This document shows, piece by piece, positions 36,508 through 45,190 of a stretch of 64,000 nucleotides of DNA. This DNA comes from Solobacterium sp. (GTDB lineage Bacteria; Bacillota_I; Bacilli_A; Erysipelotrichales; Erysipelotrichaceae). The notes beneath the pieces are model-generated. The model was not told the DNA's origin. It made no database searches and saw only the letters and a list, made by a program, of their open reading frames with translations. Numbering within the stretch: the first letter of the stretch is position 1; each line of letters starts with the position of its first letter. Where the stretch lies: contig JAGAVW010000043.1 of the NCBI GenBank assembly GCA_017941735.1, forward strand, positions 1 to 64,000. Reading direction: 5' to 3'. The position numbers and the translations under genes are program-made.

Positions 36508-36783
36508 TTGTTTAAGTTGTTCTAAGGATTCTTTTCCTTCCGTATTGAAGTATCCTTCTAACTGCGTCAGATTTGACGAAATACTTTGAATCGTTTCTTG
36601 GTAGGAATTCAAAATGGAATAAATGCGATATAACATCGTACCTAAGAACGCAACCACAATCCCAACCACCAAAACAATCAAAATCGTTTTAATGACGCGA
36701 ACTTTTTCATTACGTCGTTTTTCTAAGACGAGTTCTTGAAGAAGTTCTTGTTGACTCATTTGTTCAACCGATAAACGCTCCAT
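36451..36783 (-). CDS. Small one-helix coiled-coil protein downstream of pheT
   Basis: A 110-residue protein with an acidic/Gln-rich N-terminus (ELLQELVLEKRRNEKV), one membrane helix (about 31-53) and a C-terminal coiled-coil with heptad-like Leu/Ile spacing. I recognise no family. It starts 1 bp after the pheT stop and is probably part of the pheST transcript. Its last 57 bp overlap the end of the convergent gene at 34804-36507, each coding in its own frame. Confidence 0.65.
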   Translation of the reverse strand: MERLSVEQMSQQELLQELVLEKRRNEKVRVIKTILIVLVVGIVVAFLGTMLYRIYSILNSYQETIQSISSNLTQLEGYFNTEGKESLEQLKQLMEQIQQFKENFGSFFGN

Positions 36784-36784
36784 A

Positions 36785-39184
36785 TTATGCCCTCAATTCC
36801 GCATGAATTTGTTTTTGGAGTTGTTCTAGCACGGCTTGGTGTGCCTCGGTGATTTCTTCTTCTTTTAATGTATGATCAGAAGCTTGATAAATTAAGCGTA
36901 AGGCAATGGATTTGTATCCTTCTTTTACGTGCTCTCCTTCATAGACATCAAAGATTTCACTGGAGCGAAGAATCTTTTTACCTGCTTTACGTACGGCATC
37001 TAAGATTTCTTTTGCCTTTACATTCTTTTCAACCACAAAGGCAATATCTCTGGATACACTTGGATAACGTTCAATTGCACTATAGCGTGTTTTAGAAGTC
37101 TTCCCTTCCATGAGTGGTAATAGTCTTAACTCTCCATAGACTACATCTTTTAAATCAAATTTCTTCGCATAGGTCGGATGTAAGTTCCCAATCACACCTA
37201 ATAAAGTCTTATCGCACCATACTTCTGCACTGCGATATGGATGGAAGTGTTCAACATCTGTCTCATTTTCTTTGAATTGAATGCGGTTATTGCCATAACC
37301 AAGTTTATTCAAATATGCACTCACAATGCCTTTTAGCGCATAATAGTCACCTGGTTCTTCTTCTTTATGAAGTGGATCACTGATGAGTTTTCCATCTAAG
37401 ACAAGTGCTAAACGAGGATCTTCGATATCTTTTGCATAAACAGAAGAGAGTTCAAAGAAATGATTGTCTGTATTTTGGTGTGCTTCGTTATATTGGACAC
37501 ACTCTAATACACTATTCATTAAGCTTGTGCGTACGTACTTACGCGCTTCACTCATTGGCATCGCTAAGGCAATTGCTTCACCACTAGGTTGATATGCATC
37601 CTTGATATAGTCTTCCCCAACTAAGGTATAGGTCACAATTTCATGTAAACCAAAACCGGTAAGTACTTCTTTGGTTGTACGACGTAAGGTTTGAATTGGG
37701 GAAAGCTGTCCTACTGTTGCGCTCATTAGAGGTAAGGTGGAGTCTAGCTCATCAAAGCCAATCAAACGAATGATTTCTTCATCAATATCTGCGTTACGCG
37801 CAATATCCGTACGATAACTTGGAATATGACAGGTGATTTCATCCCCATTTACTTCTGGTTTAAAATCTAGGTTTGTTAGAACTTGTTGGACTTGTTCCAT
37901 AGTGAATTGGGTACCTAATAATTCATTACAATGCGACAATGTTTCTTTTACAACAACTGGTGTATAGGATGCATCGCCCTCAATAATGGTTTCTTCAAAG
38001 CCACTCGCATCTGCGTATTCCGTTAATAGTTGTACCGAGCGGTCCATTGCCTTTTGCATCGCTAATGGTTCAACGCCCTTCGTGAAGCGTTGGGCAGCTT
38101 CGGTTAATAGGTTTAAACGAAGCGAAGTTTTACGTACCGCTACCGCATCGAATTTCGCTGCTTCAATGAAGATCCCTTGTGTATTTTCATCAATCATGGA
38201 TTCTTCTCCACCCATGATACCCGCAATACCGGTTGCTTCTTGGTTGGTGGTAATTAATAAGTCGCCCTTTTCAATTTGGAACTCTTCCCCGTCTAAAGCA
38301 ACCATCTTCATTTCGCGATCATCAACAACCGTAATCTCATGATGTGGTAATTTGGCATAATCATAATAGTGTAATGGTTGACCGGTTTCTAACATGACAA
38401 AGTTTGAGATATCAACCACATTGTTGATGGAGTTGATACCAGAGGCATGTAAGTAATTCGCCATCCATTTTGGAGAAGGCCCTACTTTTACATGGTTTAC
38501 AACTTTCCCATAGAAAGCAGAACAATTAGGCGTTGCGAGTGAAACCTTAAAATTTGTCTTCTCTCCAACATTTGCCTTACCTTCATAATCTGGCCAATGG
38601 ACTTCTCGATTTAAAATCGCGCCTACTTCTTTTGCCATATTCCACATGGCCGAACAATCCGCACGATTTGGAGTAAGCGAAACATCAAGAATCGTATCAT
38701 CTAGACCTAAATAGCCTAGTACATCACTTTCCCCAACTGGTGCATCTTCCGCAAGTTCTTCAATACCAGCGAGTTGTTTTTCACTTAACCATTTTTTATC
38801 TACACCAAGTTCTGCCAACGAACAAATCATCCCGTTACTTTCTTGGCCACGTACCGGTTTCGCAAGAATCTTGCCACCAGGAAGCTCTGCCCCATTTTTT
38901 GCGACAACAACTTTTAAACCAGCACGACAATTTGGTGCTCCACACACAATCTGTACAACATCTTCCGCATTTGGACCAATTTTGGTTTGGGTCACATGGA
39001 GGTGGTCACTATCTGGATGGTCGATGCATTCTAATACTTCCCCAATCACAAGGTTTGTGCCCTCTGCCATGGGTTCAATGCCCTCTACTTCTAGACCTGC
39101 TGTTGTCATTTTGTCTGCTAATTCTTGAGGGGTAATCCCTGCTAAATCGACATATTCGCTAAGCCACTTATAACTTAATTTCAT
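36785..39184 (-). CDS. pheT: Phenylalanine-tRNA ligase beta subunit
   Basis: A 799-residue PheT. The N-terminal tRNA-binding (EMAP-like) domain contains VIGEVLECIDHPDSDHLHVT (about 45-65). B3/B4 editing domain, B5 (DIARNADIDEEIIRLIGF), and a C-terminal ferredoxin-fold anticodon-binding domain with YPSVSRDIAFVVE follow. Length is standard. It follows pheS after 14 bp and shares its T-box control. Confidence 0.97.
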   Translation of the reverse strand: MKLSYKWLSEYVDLAGITPQELADKMTTAGLEVEGIEPMAEGTNLVIGEVLECIDHPDSDHLHVTQTKIGPNAEDVVQIVCGAPNCRAGLKVVVAKNGAELPGGKILAKPVRGQESNGMICSLAELGVDKKWLSEKQLAGIEELAEDAPVGESDVLGYLGLDDTILDVSLTPNRADCSAMWNMAKEVGAILNREVHWPDYEGKANVGEKTNFKVSLATPNCSAFYGKVVNHVKVGPSPKWMANYLHASGINSINNVVDISNFVMLETGQPLHYYDYAKLPHHEITVVDDREMKMVALDGEEFQIEKGDLLITTNQEATGIAGIMGGEESMIDENTQGIFIEAAKFDAVAVRKTSLRLNLLTEAAQRFTKGVEPLAMQKAMDRSVQLLTEYADASGFEETIIEGDASYTPVVVKETLSHCNELLGTQFTMEQVQQVLTNLDFKPEVNGDEITCHIPSYRTDIARNADIDEEIIRLIGFDELDSTLPLMSATVGQLSPIQTLRRTTKEVLTGFGLHEIVTYTLVGEDYIKDAYQPSGEAIALAMPMSEARKYVRTSLMNSVLECVQYNEAHQNTDNHFFELSSVYAKDIEDPRLALVLDGKLISDPLHKEEEPGDYYALKGIVSAYLNKLGYGNNRIQFKENETDVEHFHPYRSAEVWCDKTLLGVIGNLHPTYAKKFDLKDVVYGELRLLPLMEGKTSKTRYSAIERYPSVSRDIAFVVEKNVKAKEILDAVRKAGKKILRSSEIFDVYEGEHVKEGYKSIALRLIYQASDHTLKEEEITEAHQAVLEQLQKQIHAELRA

Positions 39185-39198
39185 TTTCTTTCCCCTCC

Positions 39199-40233
39199 TT
39201 AGTCAAACCGATTAAACATCTTTAAGAAACGCATATCATTCGTATAGAAATTACGGATATCATCAATGCCATACTTCAACATCGCAACCCGTTCGAGCCC
39301 AACCCCAAAGGCAAAGCCAGAACATTTTTCCGGATCAAATCCATTCATTTCTAAGACATGGGGGTGAACCATTCCTGCCCCAAGGATTTCAATCCAACCA
39401 GAGCCCTTACATACGGAGCACCCTTTCCCATTACAGAATGGACAAGATACATCCACTTCAACGGATGGTTCTGTAAATGGAAAGTAGCTCGGACGGAAAC
39501 GTACCGTTCTTCCTTCCCCAAACATCGCATTTGCCATGTAAGTTAAGGTACCTTTTAAATCCGCTAAGGTAATCTTTTCTCCTACCACGAGTCCTTCACA
39601 TTGCATGAATTGATGGGAGTGCGTCGCATCGTCATCATCGCGACGATACACTTTCCCAGGACAAATCAGTTTAATCGGAAGTTGTCCTTTCGCTTTTTCT
39701 AATTCACGCATCTGCATTGCGGTGGTATGTGTACGTAATAACGTATTGGGATCAATATAGAAGGTATCTTGCATATCACGCGCTGGGTGGTCATGGGGAA
39801 TATTCGCAAGTTCAAAGTTGTAATAATCGAGTTCGACTTCTGGTCCTTCCGCAATCTTATAGCCCATGCCTAAAAATAAGTCTTCCAGTTCTTGTTGCAC
39901 CAAATATAAAGGATGAATGGTTCCAATTTCCTTTTTACGACCTGATAATGTGATATCAATCTTTTCCGCTTCGAGTTGCGCATGGATGGCGCCAGATGAT
40001 AATTCTACTTGTTTTTGATCAAACGCATCCGTAACGAGTTGTTTTAACACATTCACCTTTTGCCCAAAGGCAGGCTTTTCTTCCTTTGGCAAGGATTTCA
40101 TCTCTTGCATCAAAGCTTGCACACTTCCCTTTTTCCCTAAATAGGTAATACGGAGTTGTTCTAAATCTTGTAGGTTGCTTGCCCCATTAATCGCTTGGAG
40201 TGCTTCCTCTTGTACTTGTTGAATTTTATCCAT
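39199..40233 (-). CDS. pheS: Phenylalanine-tRNA ligase alpha subunit
   Basis: A 344-residue PheS. It has an N-terminal coiled coil ([13 protein letters not shown]...), class II motifs including [12 protein letters not shown] (motif 2 region), and [22 protein letters not shown] (motif 3). A CxxC...CxxC zinc-like insert ([12 protein letters not shown]) is present. The start is at 40233, with GAAAGGGG upstream; the frame is open further, but into the T-box terminator. It charges tRNA-Phe together with PheT. Confidence 0.97.
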   Translation of the reverse strand: MDKIQQVQEEALQAINGASNLQDLEQLRITYLGKKGSVQALMQEMKSLPKEEKPAFGQKVNVLKQLVTDAFDQKQVELSSGAIHAQLEAEKIDITLSGRKKEIGTIHPLYLVQQELEDLFLGMGYKIAEGPEVELDYYNFELANIPHDHPARDMQDTFYIDPNTLLRTHTTAMQMRELEKAKGQLPIKLICPGKVYRRDDDDATHSHQFMQCEGLVVGEKITLADLKGTLTYMANAMFGEGRTVRFRPSYFPFTEPSVEVDVSCPFCNGKGCSVCKGSGWIEILGAGMVHPHVLEMNGFDPEKCSGFAFGVGLERVAMLKYGIDDIRNFYTNDMRFLKMFNRFD

Positions 40234-40250
40234 ACGTTTACCCCTTTCAA

Positions 40251-40460
40251 ATAAAAACGTTCCTGTCAAACAGGAACGCAATCTGCGCGGTACCATCCTG
40301 ATTCGTATTTTCATACGCTCTTAATTCATCGATAACGGTGATAGCCGGAGAGGATTAGTCTCACTAAAAAGTGAATTCACTGAGTTCAATAAACAAGGTA
40401 TTTCCACCAACTAACCTCTCTCTTTGTTCTGTTTCTCAGCTACTCTTCTTTTTTACGCTG
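40251..40460 (-). ncRNA. T-box riboswitch (Phe) upstream of pheST
   Basis: The minus strand holds the T-box core GGATGGTACCGCGC (40298-40285), Stem I elements including GAAGAGTAG and GGTTAGTTGGTGG, a candidate TTC (Phe) specifier in GTGAATTCACT, and a terminator hairpin CGTTCCTGT/ACAGGAACG followed by TTTTTA (40279-40251). TATAAT lies upstream near 40470. Uncharged tRNA-Phe is expected to favour read-through. Confidence 0.93.
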
Positions 40461-40497
40461 TAGTGAAATTATAAAATTGAATGCCCACAAAAGCAAA

Positions 40498-41193
40498 TCA
40501 TTCTTGTTCAAATTGATAACGTAAATAGAGTTCGTCTAAATCTTCCTCATCCACTACACGACTATTGCCAAAAAGCTCATAATGTTCCCCATCAAACAAC
40601 ATCCCACTTTGTTGGGGTAAAAGTACAACCCGTTTGCCTAAGCTTTCAATCGCAAAGATGGTTTCGCGAAGCTCTTCTAAGCGCTCATTATAGTCCATCA
40701 TAAACGCAATCCCAGGTAACACCCCTAAGCCTACATAATATTCCCCATACGTACGGTCATAAAATTCATCAAGGAATAGATGATTGGCTTCCGCAAGCGT
40801 AATCACAATGCCATGAAAGCGCAAAATCGCATCCATCACAGCTGGTAACTCTTCTAAGCGTAACATCGCTTCTCTTGCGTTATCTGCTAAAAGCACGAGA
40901 ATCGAAGCTTCTTGAATCTTTTTTAAAACACTTTCTTTGGAATCCACAAAGTGGTCACAATAGGTAATTCGATCTAAGCGAATCCCATAATTTAATAAAG
41001 GACGATTGATATCTTCACGATATTCGGAACCACTTTGAAAACGATCTTGCCAATCTTCATGATCACTTGCCCACCCTTCATCTAAAGATAAAGGTAAAAC
41101 ACAAACTCGATCCTCTTGGCGAAATAAATCCATAAGATAAGGACTTGCCCAATCTTGGTCAAAATCCGTTTTATTTAATAGAATATTCATCAT
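40498..41193 (-). CDS. Peptidase E/class I amidotransferase-like protein, active site degenerate
   Basis: A 231-residue cytoplasmic protein whose fold pattern resembles the S51 (peptidase E) group. SILVLLADNAREAMLRLEEL stands where the GGGD motif is expected, and HGIVITLAEANHLFLDEF where the nucleophile elbow SAGAN is expected; both lack the key Gly/Ser residues. It is probably not a peptidase. In-frame ATGs lie at 41199, 41193 and 41190; the -10 on this strand ends at 41203, so 41193 (9 nt away) is chosen. It is divergent from acylphosphatase, with a shared -10. The family call is tentative. Confidence 0.45.
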   Translation of the reverse strand: MMNILLNKTDFDQDWASPYLMDLFRQEDRVCVLPLSLDEGWASDHEDWQDRFQSGSEYREDINRPLLNYGIRLDRITYCDHFVDSKESVLKKIQEASILVLLADNAREAMLRLEELPAVMDAILRFHGIVITLAEANHLFLDEFYDRTYGEYYVGLGVLPGIAFMMDYNERLEELRETIFAIESLGKRVVLLPQQSGMLFDGEHYELFGNSRVVDEEDLDELYLRYQFEQE

Positions 41194-41202
41194 ACGCATT
41201 CT

Positions 41203-41212
41203 ATTATATAAT
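41203..41212. promoter_or_regulatory. Shared palindromic -10 for two divergent genes
   Basis: The 10-bp palindrome ATTATATAAT contains TATAAT on both strands (plus 41207-41212, minus 41208-41203). The plus-strand ATG starts 6 nt after its hexamer and the minus-strand ATG 9 nt after its own. Only 25 bp separate the two genes, so both transcripts must be nearly leaderless and should compete. Confidence 0.65.
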
Positions 41213-41218
41213 CAAAAC

Positions 41219-41506
41219 ATGAAACGTTATTATGCAATTGTGGAAGGTCGTGTCCAAGGGGTTGGTTTTTGCTCGTTCTGTATCCAAACCGCACGGGAAT
41301 TTGGTTTAACTGGTAGTGTACGAAATCTTAGTAATGGCATGGTAGAAATCTATGTCCAAGGGGAAGCGTTAAAGATTGATGCTTTCTTTGCTGTCTTAAA
41401 ACAAGGCGATTTCTTAATTCGCGTGGACAATATCTCACAAAAAGAGGTTCCAATTGAACCTCGTGAGAAAAGTTTTGTATGCAATTATGATTCTTCTTGG
41501 TATTGA
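41219..41506 (+). CDS. Acylphosphatase family protein with Arg-to-Cys change
   Basis: A 95-residue acylphosphatase fold with the family signature GRVQGVGFCSF (residues 10-20) and GSVRNLSNGMVEIYVQG (32-48). The Asn of VRN is kept. The Arg that normally follows GVGF and binds the phosphate is Cys here, so normal catalysis is doubtful. The start is 6 nt after TATAAT with no SD site. The last 22 bp overlap the end of the convergent methyltransferase gene. Confidence 0.8.
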   Translation: MKRYYAIVEGRVQGVGFCSFCIQTAREFGLTGSVRNLSNGMVEIYVQGEALKIDAFFAVLKQGDFLIRVDNISQKEVPIEPREKSFVCNYDSSWY

Positions 41507-42216
41507 TACATTAAGATACCACCCGCAACCGCAACATTTAAGGATTCAAATCCCGCCATCTCAATACGCACATTTTGATCGGTTAACGTAAGGAGTTCTT
41601 TTGAAACTCCTTTTCCTTCATTTCCTAAGAGAAATGCCATTTTGTCATATCTTTCAAGTTGTTTCATGGGAAGTGACTCTTGTAAGGAAGTACCAATTAC
41701 TTTTACGCCTTCTTTTTTTAAAGAAATGATTGCGTCTATAAGCGACATGCGCACAATGGGAATATGGAAGAAAGCACCTTGCGTAGATTGAATGACTTTT
41801 TCGTTATATACATCACAACAACCTTCCGATAAATAGATTCCATCAAATTGAAAGGAAACAGCACTTCGAATTAAAGTGCCTAAGTTTCCTGGGTCTTGTA
41901 TTTCATCGAGTAATAAAAGACGCTTATTTGAAGTCGGTTGATGTTCTAGACGCCGACAAATCCCAATCACATCCCCGTCTGATTGACGCATGGAAACTTT
42001 ATTTAATACCTCTTGGCTTACTTCATAACTTGGATAATCTGGAAATGGATTCTCCTTAACATAAAGCACGCATTCTAATGCCTTTGCCTTGATTGCTTCT
42101 TGAAGTAAGTGTTTGCCTTCAACTAAATATTGATTTGTAAGATCTCGTTGTTTCTTTTGGTGTAAGGCACACCATTCTTTTACTTTTTTATTCTGCAAAG
42201 AGGTAATCTTTTCCAT
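41485..42216 (-). CDS. TrmH/SpoU family RNA methyltransferase (YsgA-like)
   Basis: A 243-residue SpoU methyltransferase. It has an N-terminal L30e-like substrate domain (1-95; KVKEWCALHQKK, LVEGKHLLQEA) and a C-terminal knotted SAM domain with LLLDEIQDPGNLGTLIRSA, LLGNEGKGVS and the final SLNVAVAGGILMYQ. It methylates a ribose in rRNA or tRNA; the exact site is unknown. It lies 3 bp after another SpoU gene and ends in a 22-bp convergent overlap with the acylphosphatase gene. Confidence 0.9.
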   Translation of the reverse strand: MEKITSLQNKKVKEWCALHQKKQRDLTNQYLVEGKHLLQEAIKAKALECVLYVKENPFPDYPSYEVSQEVLNKVSMRQSDGDVIGICRRLEHQPTSNKRLLLLDEIQDPGNLGTLIRSAVSFQFDGIYLSEGCCDVYNEKVIQSTQGAFFHIPIVRMSLIDAIISLKKEGVKVIGTSLQESLPMKQLERYDKMAFLLGNEGKGVSKELLTLTDQNVRIEMAGFESLNVAVAGGILMYQYQEES

Positions 42217-42219
42217 TTT

Positions 42220-42939
42220 TTATTTCCCCTTTCTTTGTCTTTTTACTTCAAATGCAAAAATGGCTGTTGCGGCTGCTGCATTTAGTGCATTATGGAAATC
42301 ATTCGCATAAGGAATATAAATATTTTGATCGGCACAAGCTAAGACTTGACTGGATAAGCCACGCATTTCTCCACCAATCATGATTAAGATTCCTTTTTGA
42401 TAATCCACTTCATCATATTCTTTGGCCTCTTTCCGCATGGCCGCATAAACATAAATACCTTGTGCTTTTAAAGTCTCGATGTCTTTTACTAAATCATCCG
42501 AAGTAAAAATTGGTAACCATTCAAAAGCCCCTGCACTCGACTTTAAAATGATATCTTCTACTTTACTCCAATCGCGTTTTGGTAAAAATAAACCATCACA
42601 CCCTGCACTATATAATGTGCGCATGATATAGCCTAAATTAAAGGGATCTTCTACCCCTTCTACTAAGGCAAAAAAAGGTGTTTCCTTAATAAGGTAATCT
42701 TCTAGTTTTTCATAAGGGCGATTATTTGCTTCCGCAAGTAAGCCACCATGGGTTTTGCCTAAGGCAAGAGCGTCGATTTCTTCCCGTGGTAAAAGTTTAA
42801 TCGGTACGTTTTGTTCGGTAGCTAAGCGCAAAATATAATTTGTATCTTTATCTTTTTTCTTTTCATCCACATAGATACAATTCACATCTCTTTTTCTTGC
42901 CTGTAAGACTGCCTTAACACTGATGTTACCTTCAATCAT
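42220..42939 (-). CDS. TrmH family RNA methyltransferase (RlmB-like)
   Basis: A 239-residue SpoU methyltransferase. The N-terminal domain (MIEGNISVKAVLQA...) resembles RlmB. The SAM knot has LVEGVEDPFNLGYIMRTLYSAG, MIGGEMRGLSS and NALNAAAATAIFAFE. RlmB methylates G2251 of 23S rRNA, but the Tyr in the NLGY motif and the divergent N-domain leave the target open. The start overlaps the end of the U32 gene by 8 bp, so it is part of a four-gene RNA-modification operon (42.2-45.0 kb). Confidence 0.87.
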   Translation of the reverse strand: MIEGNISVKAVLQARKRDVNCIYVDEKKKDKDTNYILRLATEQNVPIKLLPREEIDALALGKTHGGLLAEANNRPYEKLEDYLIKETPFFALVEGVEDPFNLGYIMRTLYSAGCDGLFLPKRDWSKVEDIILKSSAGAFEWLPIFTSDDLVKDIETLKAQGIYVYAAMRKEAKEYDEVDYQKGILIMIGGEMRGLSSQVLACADQNIYIPYANDFHNALNAAAATAIFAFEVKRQRKGK

Positions 42940-44143
42940 GACTGATTCTCCTTAAGAAATCCTCTTTTTCCACAGGGAATGGAATGGGAATATAGAGGCT
43001 TGCCATCGGTTTCTTACTCTCTTCTAAATACTCTCCCAGTTCATTTTTGATGCTTTGAACTTGGAACGTGCGTAATTCTTTTTTAGGACTTAATACTTCA
43101 ATCGTATCCCCTAAGGCAAATGGATTTCTGGTAGAAATTTTGGCGATGCCTTCTTGATAATCTTCAATGCGACCAATGTAGCTATGATTGACTTCTTGGT
43201 TGCTATTGGGGGTTGTGATAATGGATTCTTTCCCTGCTCTACCTTTATAAAAACCAACACAGGTCAAGCGATTCTCTATTTTTTGAAGTTCGTTTTGATA
43301 ATACATTTGTCTTTCTTCTTCCAAGTGGCCATCCTTTTCTACGATTTCATCTATCAAATGACGATATAACGAAACAATCGAGGCAATATAATATTCTGTC
43401 TTCATGCGTCCTTCAATTTTTAAAGACGTAACCCCTGTACTTAAAATCTCAGATAATATAGGAATGGTACATAAGTCTTTTGAGCCCATCGTAAAAAGAT
43501 TCTCTTTGGTCGAGATTTCTTGATTCTCTTCATAAAGATGGTAAAACCAACGACAACTTTGTGCACAACCACCACGATTCGCATCGCGTAATGTCATACG
43601 ATTACTTAAGGTACAGCGACCTGAATAATTCACACACATGCCCCCATGAATAAAGACTTCCGTTTCCACATTCGCCTCTTTTGTGATGGTACGAATTTCT
43701 TCCAGTGTACATTCTCTTGCTAATACCACGCGGTCTATCGCAAAACGGGTTTTTAAAAATTCAATGGCTGAAACATTTGTAACACTAAATTGGGTTGAAC
43801 AATGAATTTCTAGTTTTGGGGCGACCTTACGTGCTAATTCCATGACGGATAAAGAAGCCACAATGATGGCCGATACCCCTGCTGCTTCGAGTTGTTTTAA
43901 GTATTCTTCTAGCCCTTCAAAATCTTCTTCATGGGGCACCATGTTGACGGTCACATGAATTCGAGCGCCATATTCTTTCGCAAACCGACATGCTTCTTGG
44001 ATGTCTTCTATTGTGAAATTGGAAGCACGTGAGCGCAAGGAGAATTGTTTCCCACCAATGTATACCGCATCTGCACCAAAACGAATCGCTGTCTTACAAC
44101 GATCCAAATCTCCTGCAGGTGCTAATAATTCTGGTTTTCTCAT
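42932..44143 (-). CDS. U32 family peptidase-like protein (TrhP2/YrrO-like)
   Basis: A 403-residue U32 protein with the family signature EVFIHGGMCVNYSGRCTLS (near residues 165-185) and further Cys (GGCAQSCRW) likely to bind an Fe-S cluster. In B. subtilis and E. coli relatives (YrrO/TrhP) the role is prephenate-dependent hydroxylation of tRNA U34, not proteolysis. It follows its partner gene with a 4-bp ATGA overlap and precedes two RNA methyltransferases, which fits a tRNA/rRNA modification role. Confidence 0.88.
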   Translation of the reverse strand: MRKPELLAPAGDLDRCKTAIRFGADAVYIGGKQFSLRSRASNFTIEDIQEACRFAKEYGARIHVTVNMVPHEEDFEGLEEYLKQLEAAGVSAIIVASLSVMELARKVAPKLEIHCSTQFSVTNVSAIEFLKTRFAIDRVVLARECTLEEIRTITKEANVETEVFIHGGMCVNYSGRCTLSNRMTLRDANRGGCAQSCRWFYHLYEENQEISTKENLFTMGSKDLCTIPILSEILSTGVTSLKIEGRMKTEYYIASIVSLYRHLIDEIVEKDGHLEEERQMYYQNELQKIENRLTCVGFYKGRAGKESIITTPNSNQEVNHSYIGRIEDYQEGIAKISTRNPFALGDTIEVLSPKKELRTFQVQSIKNELGEYLEESKKPMASLYIPIPFPVEKEDFLRRISHD

Positions 44144-44970
44144 TTGATTGTTTTCTCCTTATAATACCCACTTCCTAGTGGATAAGCATGATATTTTTCT
44201 TGATACGCATTTGCAATCGCATCCATCTCTTCCCCATTTAATATTGCTTGATAGGCATGGATGGTATCCTTCAACATTTCTTCTTCCATCCATTCGCCAT
44301 GGATGACATAGCGTAGCCCTTCTATTCTCTTCAATTCTTTCATGAACGAGAAAGAAGTAAGAATGTAATCGCTATAGACATAGGTCCCATCTTCATCTTC
44401 ATAAATTGGCATCTTCGCATCTCGGTTTTCTTCGGTGATGCTAAGTTGTTCTTTTCCCATAAGTCCTTCTTGATAGGCACTTAATAAAGGACGCTTACTC
44501 ATCGCCATTAAGATATTGCCATGAATGGTTAGTTCACAATTTGGTACTTTTTCTAAAATCATTTGGATTTCTTCATAGGTTAAAAGTGGCGAAATCGAAA
44601 CGGCCTTAATGCCTTGTTTATGCCACCAAGATACATCCATAGAATTGGTCATTAAGGTACTTGGATCATAGACCAATTTATCAACGAGACCAATTTTTGA
44701 GGCCAATGTATAGACAGCGGGGTCACTAAAAAGAATGCTTTTAACCGCATCGTCTTTGAATTGTTGTAAAGAAGTTTCTAAAAATGCCATCTCTTCTGGA
44801 AAGAAAAAACGATTACAGACGATTTGGGCACATTTCACCTCTTTAATCACGGAAAGCGGATACTTTGGAAGATAACCCATCGTTAATCCTTCTATTCCAA
44901 TTGCGACTTCATCGACCCCTTCTTTTAGAGTTGAAAAAGGCTCTTTACTGTATACAATTAATTGACTCAT
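44140..44970 (-). CDS. U32 family protein, small partner (TrhP1/YrrN-like)
   Basis: A 276-residue protein related to the N-terminal half of U32 enzymes (MSQLIVYSKEPFSTLKEGVDEVAIG ... LTIHGNILMAMSKRP). It lacks the Cys-rich signature of its larger neighbour and probably works with it, as YrrN does with YrrO. A TAAAAT -10 ends 6 nt before the ATG and no SD is present, so the operon's mRNA is likely leaderless. Confidence 0.8.
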   Translation of the reverse strand: MSQLIVYSKEPFSTLKEGVDEVAIGIEGLTMGYLPKYPLSVIKEVKCAQIVCNRFFFPEEMAFLETSLQQFKDDAVKSILFSDPAVYTLASKIGLVDKLVYDPSTLMTNSMDVSWWHKQGIKAVSISPLLTYEEIQMILEKVPNCELTIHGNILMAMSKRPLLSAYQEGLMGKEQLSITEENRDAKMPIYEDEDGTYVYSDYILTSFSFMKELKRIEGLRYVIHGEWMEEEMLKDTIHAYQAILNGEEMDAIANAYQEKYHAYPLGSGYYKEKTIK

Positions 44971-45012
44971 AGGAAAATTTTACCTTGTTTTGGAGACTTT
45001 TTGAATGCTATC

Positions 45013-45041
45013 TTGACCATTATATGGAAACTGGCTAGAAT
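45013..45041 (+). promoter_or_regulatory. folT promoter
   Basis: -35 TTGACC (45013-45018), 17-bp spacer, -10 TAGAAT (45036-45041), directly before the THF riboswitch. Confidence 0.7.
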
Positions 45042-45049
45042 ATATGCAA

Positions 45050-45190
45050 TGTAGAAAGTGTATCGCGTTAAGTGCTATAAGGTTGGGGAATCTTATGGAC
45101 GAAAAGAGTGATCTTGCGGTGATGCACCGATCCCAGATGTGTTTAAAGCTTCCCTTTACTCACTCTGTGGGAAAAGATAGGAGGCTTTTT
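45050..45190 (+). ncRNA. THF (tetrahydrofolate) riboswitch controlling folT
   Basis: The class core ATCGCGTTAAGTG (45062-45074) and the matching 3' part TTGCGGTGATGCACCGATCCC frame a stem-loop (GGTTGGGGAATC...). Downstream, AAAGCTTCC can pair with GGAGGCTTT, masking the SD just before ATG 45191, so translation control is likely. No covariance search was run, but the core and gene context agree. Confidence 0.88.

Noticed and set aside
45044-45190. Upstream extension of folT
   Set aside because: This stretch carries the THF riboswitch core and the SD; the S-component fold begins only at 45191.
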